This document shows, piece after piece, positions 24,421 through 37,200 of a stretch of 64,000 nucleotides of DNA (position 1 is the first letter of the stretch; each line of letters begins with the position of its first letter). A program made the position numbers and the translations under genes. The stretch comes from Atrichornis clamosus (lineage: Eukaryota > Chordata > Aves > Passeriformes > Menuridae). The notes under the pieces were generated by a model. That model did not search any database. It was not told the DNA's origin and saw only the letters and a list, made by a program, of their open reading frames with translations. The DNA lies in assembly GCA_013400975.1 (NCBI GenBank), contig WBMZ01012149.1, positions 1 to 64,000 of the forward strand, written 5' to 3'.

Positions 24421-27400
24421 CTGTTTCAAATAATGACCTCAGGATAGGAGGGCTCGATACAGTATTTAATAGTCAGTATTTATGATCAGCTAACTCTGCT
24501 TGGTGTACCATGCTGAACAAACATGTAAATCTATCAGAAATGTAGGATGTAGACCATATACACAATATAATGCAAACGTATAATATATCTATGCTCCAAG
24601 GACTGCACATTCAAAAGTATGTTTCTGAACTAGTTCAGGTTGCATATCTGAAAGGCGTTTTCCCGCTGCCCTCCTGAATCTTCTGCTTATCTAGAATATG
24701 GCAGTGCATCTGTTCAGATGAGATGGTCAACGTGAGTTTATCACAGTTGTGCTCCATGAGGTGTGATGACTCTCCACCTCTCCTGGCTGAAATTAGAGAG
24801 ATTTCAAAATGGAAATACACTTTTTCTACTGTCACACAATATTTCATTAAAAGTATAAATCATCTTCTCATTCTTTTTTTTTTCTTTTTCTTGATCAATG
24901 TAAAATCAGAAGGGAAGAATATTAACAGAAAATCAAAATCCAACACATTTTGGATTTAAGTTTTTCTTATTAGAAATTGAAGAACTCAGAATGCTCTTTC
25001 CGTTTTCATAAAATGGACAGATTTCAATATTAAAAGAATGAGAAAGAAAGCTTCCAACTTTATTCTATACATGTTTATACAGCATAAGAACTGAAAATCT
25101 TAGGGACAGCAATCTAATATTAATTTTTTTGGCATGGGAATTAGAAAGGAATCTAATGGTGATATTATTAATTCTTTTTATTTCTGAGAGGCCTAGAAAG
25201 CCTGCTCAGGGATAAGGTTTCATTTGTACTAAACAGTACGAGAACAAAACAGAAAAAAGAGTCTTAGACCATACCTATGCAATCCAGTCATGCCTGTCAC
25301 AGACAGCCATGAAGTAGTACTGACCCAGACTTGTACATCTATAAAAGGCAGTGAAGGTTTGTCTAGAAATACTTACTGAAGTCCTGGAATCATTAAGTAT
25401 TTCATTAGCATAGTCCTGTGCTTGAGCTAATAAAACCTGCCTCACAGTATTTAGGAGTCAGATATCACCTTTACATTAATTCTAATTCATACATATAATT
25501 TAAAGTAGGATTTTACTAAAAAAACAAAAGTAATTTATTTCCAAATTTCACCTTTATCCTATTGGCATCTCTGTTAGTGAAAAAGCTGCTCTTGCTGCCA
25601 CCTTCAGATGAGCCTCCTGCTACTGCGGCTTATCAGGGAACAAATATCTACATCAGTCTGAGGAGGGAATGGTGGGATCAGCTGCACAGGAGAACTGGAG
25701 AGTATCGGAGCAAAATATATAAAGCAATAAATATATAGCAAAACATTTAATCTTGCCCTTATGGAATATTTTTAGCACGTGACCTGCGTGATGCAGACCA
25801 TATATGCAGACTAGTCTGAGACAGTTTAAAAAAACCCCTCTTTTCAGAGTATGTGGGAAGTTCATACCCACAGGAAGTCTGAAAATGAAATACTTGTGGA
25901 CAGATTTTAAAGGATCATAAAGTTTTATGGGTTATAAAAGCTAAAACTAGGCCTTAGCTATTTAGCTCTGCTCAAAACTAAAATCAAAATAAGAATTTGG
26001 CTTGGGTTATATTATAAATTAAAATTGATGGTAGAGTTAAATTTTGGATCTGGTTACTCAGAGTTCAATGAACAGACTTGCATAAAACAACATGTTTGAT
26101 AAAAATTTAAGCTATACATGTCTCAAAATGAGTAAGCAAATAGCCATTCTCCAAAATTTAAAGAATTCACATCACACAAGAAAGAATTTTTTCCTTCCAA
26201 CACCGCCTATAAAGAATTATGAAGATAGCAGTGAATGTTACATGCCATATTGAATTCAGGAAATCCATACTGAATATTCATATTTAATTTCACGAGAAAT
26301 GGATCACTGAACAATGTGAAATAATATTTTCTTCTACTATTCTAGCATTTTAAGATGTGTGTGTTGGGAAAAATAATTTATTTTACATTTACATTGTGAA
26401 ACTGGTTTTGTTTCTATGTAGTTGTGATAAAAAACATGAAAATGAATATGCATAACTTGAAGAATAAATTGAGCTGTGGAGTATTGCCATATCTAATTAC
26501 AATCCTGTATTTATTTCTCAAAATCTTTGCTTCATAAGAACCTCAACTACAGTTTCCAGCATTTCTGATATGAAAATCTTTAGACTGTGATAAAATGCAA
26601 AATAAAAGACAGAAAAATAAAGAAAAGGGTTTTTTTCCTAATCATATTATTATACAACAATCACAGGCAGGAAAGTGCCATTTTGTGATTTTTAACCTCT
26701 AGATAAGGCCGCACTGGAGAAGAATATTGTGAATCTGTGGAAATACTTCCTTAAATGGTAGGGAAAAAATTGTAATGTAAAGAGTTCATCAGTGATAAAT
26801 AGACCTCATTTAGGTATGGAAGGCACATCTGATATCTAGCACATACCCTGATTAAAAATAGTCAGTTGCTGTCTATTTCTGTCTTCTTTTTGACTATGAT
26901 CTTCATGGCAATTCATCTACGTCTGTTACATTCTGCATAAGATGAGTTGACTGTTAACACCTTGTATACAACATCTGTAACACCCTTTGCGCTGTAAGTT
27001 TAAGTTGTGAGTGGCAGGCTTCATTCAAAACACTCACACATGACACCAACAGAGTGCACCCAGCCAGGCTTAGACCATCTTTAGACCCTTCCCTCCACAT
27101 GTATTCATATGTAACAAGATTTTGACAGCAGTACAAAAACGTGCTCTTCACAGATTTCCAAGTCTATTCTTGTTGCTACCTCCAGCAAACAGAATGGCTG
27201 GGGTAGCAGCTCATTTCAAACTTGAAGCCAAGAATCTGTTCTTATATGACTTTGGCATGCCTTAAAGGACCTCAGAGTGGGTACAGCCTGCATCGTGCAT
27301 ATTCTGATCCTCTTTCAAACTCTTAATACAATAGGGTCTCAATACATTGTGAGCAGAAGAAAACAACCCCCCCACGTTCTATTTTGGTATGTTGAGCCTA

Positions 27401-27450
27401 AAGTCTATTGGCTGGGAGCTGTCATCAGACATGACCATATGTTACCCAAT
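24421..27450. other. GDF2-RBP3 spacer, right part
   Basis: AT-rich sequence, with several long A+T stretches between 26,000 and 26,700. No coding sequence or RNA gene is recognisable. Confidence 0.7.
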
Positions 27451-28047
27451 GGTATTACAAGTAAATCCTAATTGAGTGCAAATTGTGAAGATTAAAGTCA
27501 CCTCAGATTTAGCTGTATTATGTTGAGGCAAATGTGTTTCAAAGTCCTGTTTAAAATGCTGGCAATTCTCAGCATAGAAATTAACAAGCTGTCATTACCT
27601 TGGATTTTATGAGCTGTGCTAAGTGTCTGGAGTTCCTTGTTTGGAGCCGTTAGTTGCAGAATGCAAGAACATTCCTTTGCAGCTCAGACTAAAAAGCACC
27701 AAAGACAATGTATTGTCTACAACTTTTGAAAAAATATTAAATATTGATACAACTGAGTCACTGAAGAATCTCCTGGTATAAGCTATTCATAAATAATGGT
27801 AAAAGGCAGGATGATTGCTGTTCTAACTGTGGTTAAAATCAGTTTTGCATTTAAGCAATCCACTGGATCCTGGATAAGGCAGGACCTATTTGTAACAGGC
27901 AATGCATTACCTTTTGGAAATTATTAACTCTAGAAAGATCCTCCTTATAATTGAAGTTTATTACTGTTTCATAAGAGGCCTGTGAAGTAGTAAGGAGCTG
28001 AACTTCGTCTATTGGTGCACTTTGGATGATGCACTCCATTTTAATGA

Positions 28048-28073
28048 GATTAAGGGTTTAATGAAGATAAAAG
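28048..28073 (+). promoter_or_regulatory. RBP3: Candidate RBP3 core promoter with CRX-type GATTAA element
   Basis: GATTAA lies at 28048-28053 (144 bases before the ATG) and GATAAAAG, a TATA-like sequence, at 28066-28073. Mammalian IRBP promoters are known to depend on a proximal CRX/OTX GATTAA site and a homeodomain AATTAG-type site. Spacing would put the start near 28095-28105, leaving a ~100-base 5' UTR. The assignment rests on motif and position only. Confidence 0.45.
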
Positions 28074-28196
28074 ATCTGTTCAGTGCACCTGGATTCAACA
28101 CAGAGACTTCAGTGCAATTCAGAGTCATTGGAGAGCTATGTTCATCTTGATCAATAAGAGCTTCTGACTTCTTTTATCATTCCAAACAAAGACAAA

Positions 28197-31100
28197 ATGA
28201 TCGGGATACAATTCTTGCTGTTTTCAGCACTGATTATATGTAGCATACCTGCTGAGGAGATCTTTCAGCCAACTCTAGTGCTGGACATGGCTAAAGTCCT
28301 TCTAGACAATTACTGCTATCCTGAAAACCTAGTGGGAATGCAAGAAGCCATTGAACAAGCTATCAAGAGCGGGGAGATCCTGGACATCTCAGATCCAAAA
28401 ATGCTGGCCAGTGTCTTGACAGCTGGAGTGCAGGGTGCTCTGAATGACCCAAGACTGGTGATTTCCTATGAGCCATTACCACATGCAGCTCCCAAACAAG
28501 AAGCTGAGGTTTCTCCTACCCGTGAACAACTCCTGAGTCTTCTTGAGCATGTGGTCATGTATGACAAGCTGGAGGGCAATGTTGGCTACCTGAGGATTGA
28601 TTATATCATAGGACAGGAAGTTGTGGAGAAAGTTGGAGCTTTTCTGGTGGACAAGGTGTGGAAGACACTGATAGGGACATCTGCCCTGGTGATAGATCTT
28701 CGTCACAGCACGGGGGGACAGATTTCTGGCCTTCCCTTCATCATCTCATACTTGCATGAAGAAGACAAGATGCTGCATGTTGAGACTGTATACAACCGTC
28801 CCTCCAACACCACCACAGAGATATGGACGCTGCCAAAGGTGTTGGGAGAAAGGTACAGCAAAGACAAGGATGTCATTGTTTTGATCAGCCGCCACACCAC
28901 AGGAGTGGCTGAAGATGTGGCTTACATTCTGAAGCACATGAACAGGGCTATCACTGTTGGAGAGAAGACAGCTGGGGGCTCACTGGACATCCAGAAGCTG
29001 CGTATTGGTCCTTCCAATTTCTATATGATGGTTCCTGTGTCACGATCTGTGAGCCCCTTGAGTGGGGGTGGACAGAGCTGGGAAGTGAGTGGGGTGATGC
29101 CATGTGTGGCTACTGAGGCAGAGCAAGCCTTGCAGAAATCCCTGGACATCCTGGCAGTGCGCAGAGCAGTGCCTGGCACCATAAGCCGCCTCACAAACAT
29201 ATTAAGGGACTATTACAGCTTAGTGGAGAGAGTGCCTGCACTACTGCAGCACCTCACCACCTCTGACTTCTCTTCTGTGCAGTCATCAGAGGACTTGGCC
29301 ACCAAACTCAACACTGAGCTGCAGATCTTGTCTGAAGACCCCCGCCTGATGGTCCGAGTCATGATGCCAGGTGAAGCTGCCGATCCCCCAGACGAGAAGC
29401 CAATTGCGATGGCAGCTGACTTACCCGACAATGAGCAGCTGCTGCACGCCTTGGTGGATACTGTCTTCAAGGTGTCGGTGTTGCCAGGCAATGTTGGCTA
29501 CATGCGCTTTGATGAGTTTGCAGATGCCTCTGTGCTTGCTAAGCTGGGACCTTACATTGTACACAAAGTGTGGGAGCCCCTTCAAAATACAGAGAACTTG
29601 ATCATAGACCTACGTTACAACCCTGGAGGCCCTTCCTCCTCTGCTGTGCCTGTGCTACTGTCCTATTTCCAAGACCCTGTCACCAGTCCTGTCCATCTCT
29701 TCACGACCTATGACAGGTGCACCAACCACACACAGGAGCACAACAGCCAGGCAGAACTGCTGGGCCAGTCCTATGGGGCTCAGCGTGGCATCTACCTGCT
29801 CACCAGCCACCACACGGCTACAGCTGCTGAGGAGTTTGCTTACCTCATGCAGTCCCTGGGCCGTGCCACACTGATTGGTGAGATCACAGCAGGAAGCCTC
29901 TCACACACCCGTACCTTCCCTCTGCTGCAGTCTGAGCCAGGAGTAACCCGTGGCCTAACTATCACAGTTCCTGTTATCACCTTCATTGACAACCACGGGG
30001 AAAGCTGGATGGGTGGAGGAGTTGTTCCTGATGCCATAGTGTTGGCTGAGGATGCACTGGAGAAGGCTGAAGAAGTGCTAGCCTTCCACAAGAACATGGG
30101 AGTACTTTTGGAGGGTACTGGGCAGCTTCTAGAGGCTCACTATGCCATCCCAGAAGTGGCTGGTAAGGCCAGTGCTATGCTCAGCACCAAACGGGCCCAA
30201 GGAGGTTATCGATCAGCTATAGACTCTGAGACTTTGGCTTCCCAACTCACCAGTGACTTGCAGGAGGCCTCTGGAGACCATCGACTTCACGTCTTTCACA
30301 GTGATGTGGAACCAGTGCCAGAAGAACAGCTTCCCAACGTGATTCCCAGCCCTGAAGAACTGAGCTACATCATTGAGGCACTCTTCAAAATTGAGGTGTT
30401 GCCAGGAAACCTGGGTTACCTTCGCTTTGATATGATGGCTGAGGCAGAAACAGTGAAGGCCATTGGGCCACAGCTGTTGCAGATGATATGGAACAAGCTG
30501 GTGGACACAGATGCCATGATTATTGACATGAGGTACAACACAGGTGGCTACTCCACTGCCATCCCAATACTTTGTTCTTACTTCTTTGAGCCTGAGCCTC
30601 GGAAACACCTCTACACTGTCTTTGATCGTAGTACCTCCCGCAGCACAGAGGTGTGGACTCTCCCCCAGCTCACTGGCAAGAGATATGGCTCCCTCAAGGA
30701 CATCTACATCCTAACAAGCCACATGAGTGGCTCAGCAGCTGAAGCTTTCACTCGCTCTATGAAGGATCTGCACCGGGCCACAGTTATTGGTGAGCCCACA
30801 GTAGGTGGATCCCTCTCAGTGGGCATTTATCGTGTTGGCAACAGTTCCCTATATGCCTCCATCCCCAGCCAGGTGGTGCTCAGCCCAGTCACTGGAAAAG
30901 TATGGAGTGTGTCTGGGGTGGAGCCACACATCACCATCCAGGCCAGTGAAGCCATGACTGTAGCTCAGCACATTGCCAGCCTGCGCGCCCAGGTGCCACA
31001 GATACTGCAAAGCGTAGGCAAGCTTGTGGCACATAATTATGCCTTTGTGGACCTCGGGACTGTTATAGCATCCAACCTCACCAAGAACATCAACAAAGGC

Positions 31101-31244
31101 AATTATGAAAGGATTAACACAGAAGAAGAACTGGCCAGGAAAGTGACTGCTATCTTACAAGCTCTTTCTGATGATGACCACCTGAAATTACTCTACATCC
31201 CTGAACATGCCAAGGACAGCATCCCAGGGATCATGCCAAAACAG
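28197..31244 (+). CDS. RBP3: RBP3 exon 1 (modules 1-3 and start of module 4)
   Basis: A single 3048-base open exon codes residues 1-1016 with no intron. It ends at ..GIMPKQ with donor GTACAG (31245), phase 0. Eight more codons and a stop at 31271 are read-through into the intron. The large first exon is typical of tetrapod RBP3. Confidence 0.97.
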
Positions 31245-34200
31245 GTACAGTTCTCAGGTACTCAGCTATAGAGATGCCAGCTAGAATGGGAGCACTGAGT
31301 CACATACCTTGTCTTGTTTTAGCCCTTACCATAAACCCTACCAGGATTTACCCCAGAGGAGAAGCCAACGCCTGAGTAGGTTTCATAGACTGAGTTGTCT
31401 TTGACATTAAAGCCAGTCAGGGTAGTAGCTTATGCCACAAGAAATATGCAGGGCTTCAGTGTTAGAAGGAAGTTATCTCATTGTCCCTGTGAGCCCTTCT
31501 ATTTCAGTGCTACAGCTTTCCAAGCTGTAATAAATTAATACAGAAACCCTCTGTTTACAAACAGTAAAATTTAGTTGGACCAGAGTAGATGCACACACTC
31601 ACTAAACCTGCAGCCATGTGCTCTTTGATGGACTTTTCTATATAAAATAGTAGTAGATGACATGTATTACACCAGAACAATAAGCAACTTCTTTGGTAGT
31701 GGCAATGGAAAGTTGTTCTGATTGTATATAATGCTCAGCATCAAACAGTTTCCCAGTAACGCAGAAATACTTTGGAAGGAGTATCTGGGTGGAAGTTAGG
31801 TGACCCCAGGGAGAAATTGATTTTTAATAATCTACTTTTGCCCTTGCTATGTGGTTTGCATAACAGTCTGTGCTTTGTTCTGAGCCTGAGTGTTTATACA
31901 CTGGTCTGCCTTGGCAATCTTTCTTGTTCATTGTTATGCTGGAGGGAGTTCCCAGGAGCACTTGTTAAAATTCCGTCTTCAAATTAAATAGAGGGCTAGG
32001 ATAACCTGATCCCTTTCTTGGATGGAGTTAGCTCCTTTCTGGCTACTGCACTAGTATGGCTACCAGAGATGTATTTTCTCCAGGGACTCATAAAATTACC
32101 TTTTGAAGAGAATGCATTTGCCTTTGCAATGAACCAGAGTAGACCAAGTGTCAGGTAACTATTAAATGTTTCCTGGGGGAGGAAATCTGTGGACTTCACA
32201 CTCTGAAATTTTTGGCATGCATGATTTAAAGTGGCCATGACTTTTGTGGTATTATCACAAACACTAAAATCAAGGACAAAGTCTAAGCATTGCGAGGGGA
32301 GGATATTTCTTTTAAAGTTTGTTAACCAAGAGATGCTGGCCTTGTTCTTGCCTCTAAGGTTAAATGGAAGTAATTAATTAAAGGATTTTTCTATTACAGC
32401 ACTCTCTTTCCCTCCTAAAGCAGTTGAGTGTAGAAAACTTCACTCTGAAAATGTTTCGAAGTTTTTGACAAAGTTCCCTGCTAAATTATTATCAATATAT
32501 CAGTGGTGATACATCATAATTTCTCTCCATTCTACAGCATGGGCCCATCTTGCAAATTAGTCACTGTTTTCACTGAAGGCTGTTAATGAATATTGTTGGT
32601 GTTTTTTACTTGTTCAGACCTTACTTACTTTATTCAGACCTTGAGGGTTGAGAACAGGATGTGGAGGACAAGTATCTTATTAGTCACATGACATGAAATT
32701 CTAATCCTGATAGAGCTAGTGAAGAAATGCCATTATACTATTTAATGCCTCTGTTTTAACATAATTCTTTATCAAGCAAAGTGATTGGAAGAGGTCAGGT
32801 ATAAGAAGGAAGGAAGAAGGAAATCGCATCAGTGTGGATGAATATCAGGACAAATGTGAGATTTTTTTCAAGGTGAAATAATGTATAAAGAACAGAGAAT
32901 CACATCTCTTATGAGATTAAAATGGTTTCCAGAGGCATAAGCATTCCCTCATAGTGCTGGAGGAAACTGGGAGTCAAAGAGATGAGAGAATTACGATCTT
33001 AACAAAGACACTGAAATCACTGAAGCAAAGGATTTTCCTTGAGATAGAGTTAAAAAGAAAATTGACCTTTTCCATAGAGTCCTTGGCAGCAAAAGTACCT
33101 TCATCTCCTGTTTTGCTTTTGCAGCTATAAGAGGGATGCTTTCTAGGTAAGATTTCAGGTATACCCCAGAGAGCAAATGCCTTTAGATTACAGTGAAGCA
33201 TGTAATACTTCATGATATACATGATGGCAGCACCTGCATTCGTAAATTAAAAAAAAAAATAAATTCAGCAGCCCTGCACATGGACATATTGGCTTTCTTG
33301 ATCTATATCACGTTTATGCCTTAAAAACCTAAGAGCAAGTTTTGCTCTTGTGCTACCTACCTTCCAGGCAACCTTCTCCCTTGACAGTGGAATTTTACTG
33401 TTAATGACCTTGACAGTGAAGCAGATTCAACACAATTAACTGAAAGTGATGATGAATAACTGCAGGAAGGATGAGATGGGACAGAGGAGACAGACAAGTG
33501 AAATGCGTGTAGAGCTTTGCATCTGCTGCACTAGAAGAGCTGCTGAAGCATAATACAGGGTGGTGAAAATGTCTCCTCTATGCAGCAAGGTCACTGCTAG
33601 CTGGAGTTGTCAGCTGCATAAATGCCACTTTCCAAAGCCAGACTTGCCAGAGGTACATTTTGTGTATATTGTTTGTGATCCAGAAAATAACGTTTTGCAT
33701 ATAAAGCAGAGCTCCGTAACCTTGCTCTGCAGTTCCATAATCCCCGCTTCTTATTCTTCTGTCTGTTTCTCTCTCCCCCTCCAGTCATACCTTCCTTTCC
33801 ATTCTGAAACTTTTGTGTTTGTGACTGAGTTTCTACCTATGGAAGAACTGCTGCCTGATCTTGGCATAAGTGTTATGTTCATTTTAAGTGACGTGAGTCT
33901 CCCTGAGTGACTCTTTTGGACCCTTCTTAATGACCAAATACTTTTAATGCAGTCTTTACACCTAAGAGAAATTTTGTAATGATGGTTTAGATAAGCAGCT
34001 GAAAATTATTATCAGACTAAAAGGCAAAAGGGAATCCTTTATAAAGAGAAATTTTTCCTGCATTTCAAGTCCTCCTTTTTCCAGATGAATAATATGTATA
34101 TATAGCAGAGTATTGTACTCTCTGAAGGAGGCAATAATTACAGATGTTTCAGCAGAACGAAGTACAGTTTGTTCTTATCCCTTCATTAATGAGTAAAATC

Positions 34201-37200
34201 AAAATGCTCAGCCTCAAAATGTCAAGATAAGTAATCAGATTGCTACATCTATTGCTGACAGGTGGAAAAAAATTGTTGTAAGCCCATATTATGCTGATTT
34301 TTATCAACACAACCACAATAAAGTCAGTGGATGTATGCAAGTTTATGCATGACAGAAGAGCGTCTGGTCTTTAACTCTCATTGACTCTTCACTTTTTGCA
34401 ATTCTTGCTTGCTTGTTTCTAGGGTGATAGTAATTCACCGCACAATTCTGGGAGGAAAGCAGCTTGTTTAGGGGGAGTCCTGTAAGAATGTATATGGGTT
34501 CTTTAGAGGTCATAAGCTGAGCACAAGTCAATAGAGTCAAGATTGTGCAGTATATAATCATCATCATCAAACTGGAATGGATAAGGAAGAATATAATCAG
34601 TAAGATGTGAAGTTTTCTGCTACATTTAGCTCTGAAGAAAATTCATATAGAGTGTAATATGCACAATCTTGGGCAATGGTTTTCTGGAAAGATGTGGCTC
34701 AAGTAGGGGAGACAGCAGAAAAGAGGAGCAGGAGTAAAGAGAACACTGAATAAAAGTAATCTTGAGAAAGTTTAAAATATTTGAGTTGTTTATGCCAGAG
34801 AGAAGAAAACCGAGAGGAAACATGAAAACAGTCTTTAGATACGTAAGAGACTGTTTCAAATATGAAAAGAATAATTTGTTCCCTTGTCCATAGTAAATAG
34901 GCCAAGAAGTAATGCTCTTCAACTGTACAAAGTAGTGAACTTAGACTGTTTACACTGGATCTTAAAAACATCTTTCTAATAGTAAGGCTGGTGACGTACT
35001 AGGCTGGATTGCCTGGAAATCACCCAGTAATATGTGTGTTGTTAAAAGCAAGTGAGAATGAGCTGTCAGGGCTATAGCTGATCCTGCTCAGTCCTTGAGC
35101 TGGGGGCCCTACTAGGATGGGTGGTTCCATGTCAGGCTGTGAGGGTACACAAGGAACCCAAATGTTATTCTGAGAAAGGCGCAAACCTGCCACTCAGCTC
35201 CTGAGGTCTCATGGTTCTTAAACTAATCTCAGGATTTGCAATGGCACAAGGGTGTTGGCTGATAATATTTTAACAGCCAGCAATTGACAGCTCTAGCAAC
35301 CTTAAAGGAAAACTGAGTTACCTTGCAATGGTCGGCACAAAAATAGCTATGAATATAGAGGTTTCAACTAAATAGACAAAAAAACTTAGGTGAGAGGTGG
35401 AAGGAGAGAAAAGTGGGAAGAGAGGCACGTTTGGAAAAGCAGTTTGCCCATGGTTGGTGTTTGTGTCAGTAACAGAACCAGGGATGAAACTCCATGCAAG
35501 AGTCCCAGGGCAGCATTCTAGGTCCTATTTTGTGTCACATCATTTGTTTTAGTTAGGCCACTCATCTGTGGAAGGAGTCTGAGAATAGGACTGGAGACCC
35601 TATATAGTTAATTAAAAAATATTTTTCCTTGGCTTAAAGTGCAATTAGCTTGGAGGTCCTTTAGTCTAGCCACATTGCTTATAGTGTGCACCTGAGAGTT
35701 TATATTTAACATCAAGTCATTTGTATGTAAACATTGTCTGACTGAGCAGCAGGATCTTACTTTCAGCTGCATCCTGTTCCAGTTTGTCCTTGGCCTGCAA
35801 ACAGAGCTCTGCCCTCCAAAGGAGAGTGTGAAGTTGCTCTCTGAAGCTTGGCTTACCTCCTTAGGTACCAGCAGCACATGACCTATGTGCCAGTGTCATG
35901 GACCTGAAGTTTTCCTGCATTCATGTCACTCCCAGGCTCCTCACCTCTTTTGCTGAAAAATTAAAAGGCTTTCCCTGACACCACAAAATTATATTCTGAG
36001 TGCTTTTCATCTGATTTCCAGTCCTAGAGCCTTTAGAATAGATATATTTTCATACCCTTTCCTGCAGCCATGAAGAGCTTTCTTTTAGATCCTTGCACTT
36101 TCATTTCACCCCGTGAGACCTGGAGATTAAAGAGCAACCCACCCACCTTGAAATCTGTAATGAATTTTCAAGAGTTAGCAATGCTGAAGTCCTCAGGGAA
36201 CAAAGATGTGATGCATCACAGTAAAAGAACAAGTAGAGAAAAAGTTTATCAGACAGAGAGGTTATTCTTAATCAACATGTTTCTGGGTATGCATTTAGCA
36301 ATTATTATTGGAGGCAGAGATAAGGCATCTGTGTGTTCAGTTAAAATGTCATCAGTAAGTGGCTGAGAGTAAGACATCAATTTTATCTGTAGACGTTACC
36401 AGTGAGTGATGTTTTTATTTTCCTCCTGGGGGTACCAGTATCTCTGAACTACATATAAGCTCTGTCAGAGCAATCAATGCATGCTGGATATATTTTTCAA
36501 AACTGTGATTTGTTAGTCAAAGTACAGTGGGCAGATCAAGTAGCATTGCTGTCACTGGGAAGTGGATTGGAAATGACAAACTCAATAGTGCTGGACTGAT
36601 GTGTTTACAGTCCAGATACAATGGTTATTTTCACAAGGTGAAGTGAGAACGAAGGGAACAGAAAAGAGTTTGCTCTTACCATCAGGCCAGAAACTACTGG
36701 CCAACAGGGCATTTAAATTAATGACTGAAATTTTGGCAATTGGGGCATATATGAGGGACTGAATGGTGAAGTGTGATATGGTGGGTAATTTTCCCTAAGG
36801 TAAAGTCGAGCTGTGTCAAGTATGGCTGCATTCACACACCTTGGAAAAACCTCTTTCTGCTGTGTCACACCTGCTTTTGGCAGGAGCACAACTCCAGGCC
36901 AGAGCACTATATGGAGCAGGAGATTACTTGACTGCCCTGTGGTTGCAGAAAGCCCAAGTGCCTCCCCAATTCTGTAGCATATCATAGGCTGGAAGAGCAC
37001 CTTTTAGAACACGGCTCACTGCTGACTCCTTGTTCTTTTGAGTGTAAAAACATGGATTGTTTGAGGCTGAGCTACGGCAGAGGGCAACTGATTAAAAAGA
37101 AGGCATAACATCATTTTCACAGCAACTCTGAGGAGAAAAGACTAAACGGCTGAAGGTCACATAAGTCATATGTATCCTAAAGTCTTATCTCAAGCTGAAG

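Noticed and set aside
28476..31034. Several minus-strand frames and one + frame within RBP3 exon 1
   Set aside because: Shadows of the 1016-codon RBP3 frame, which matches the family along its whole length.
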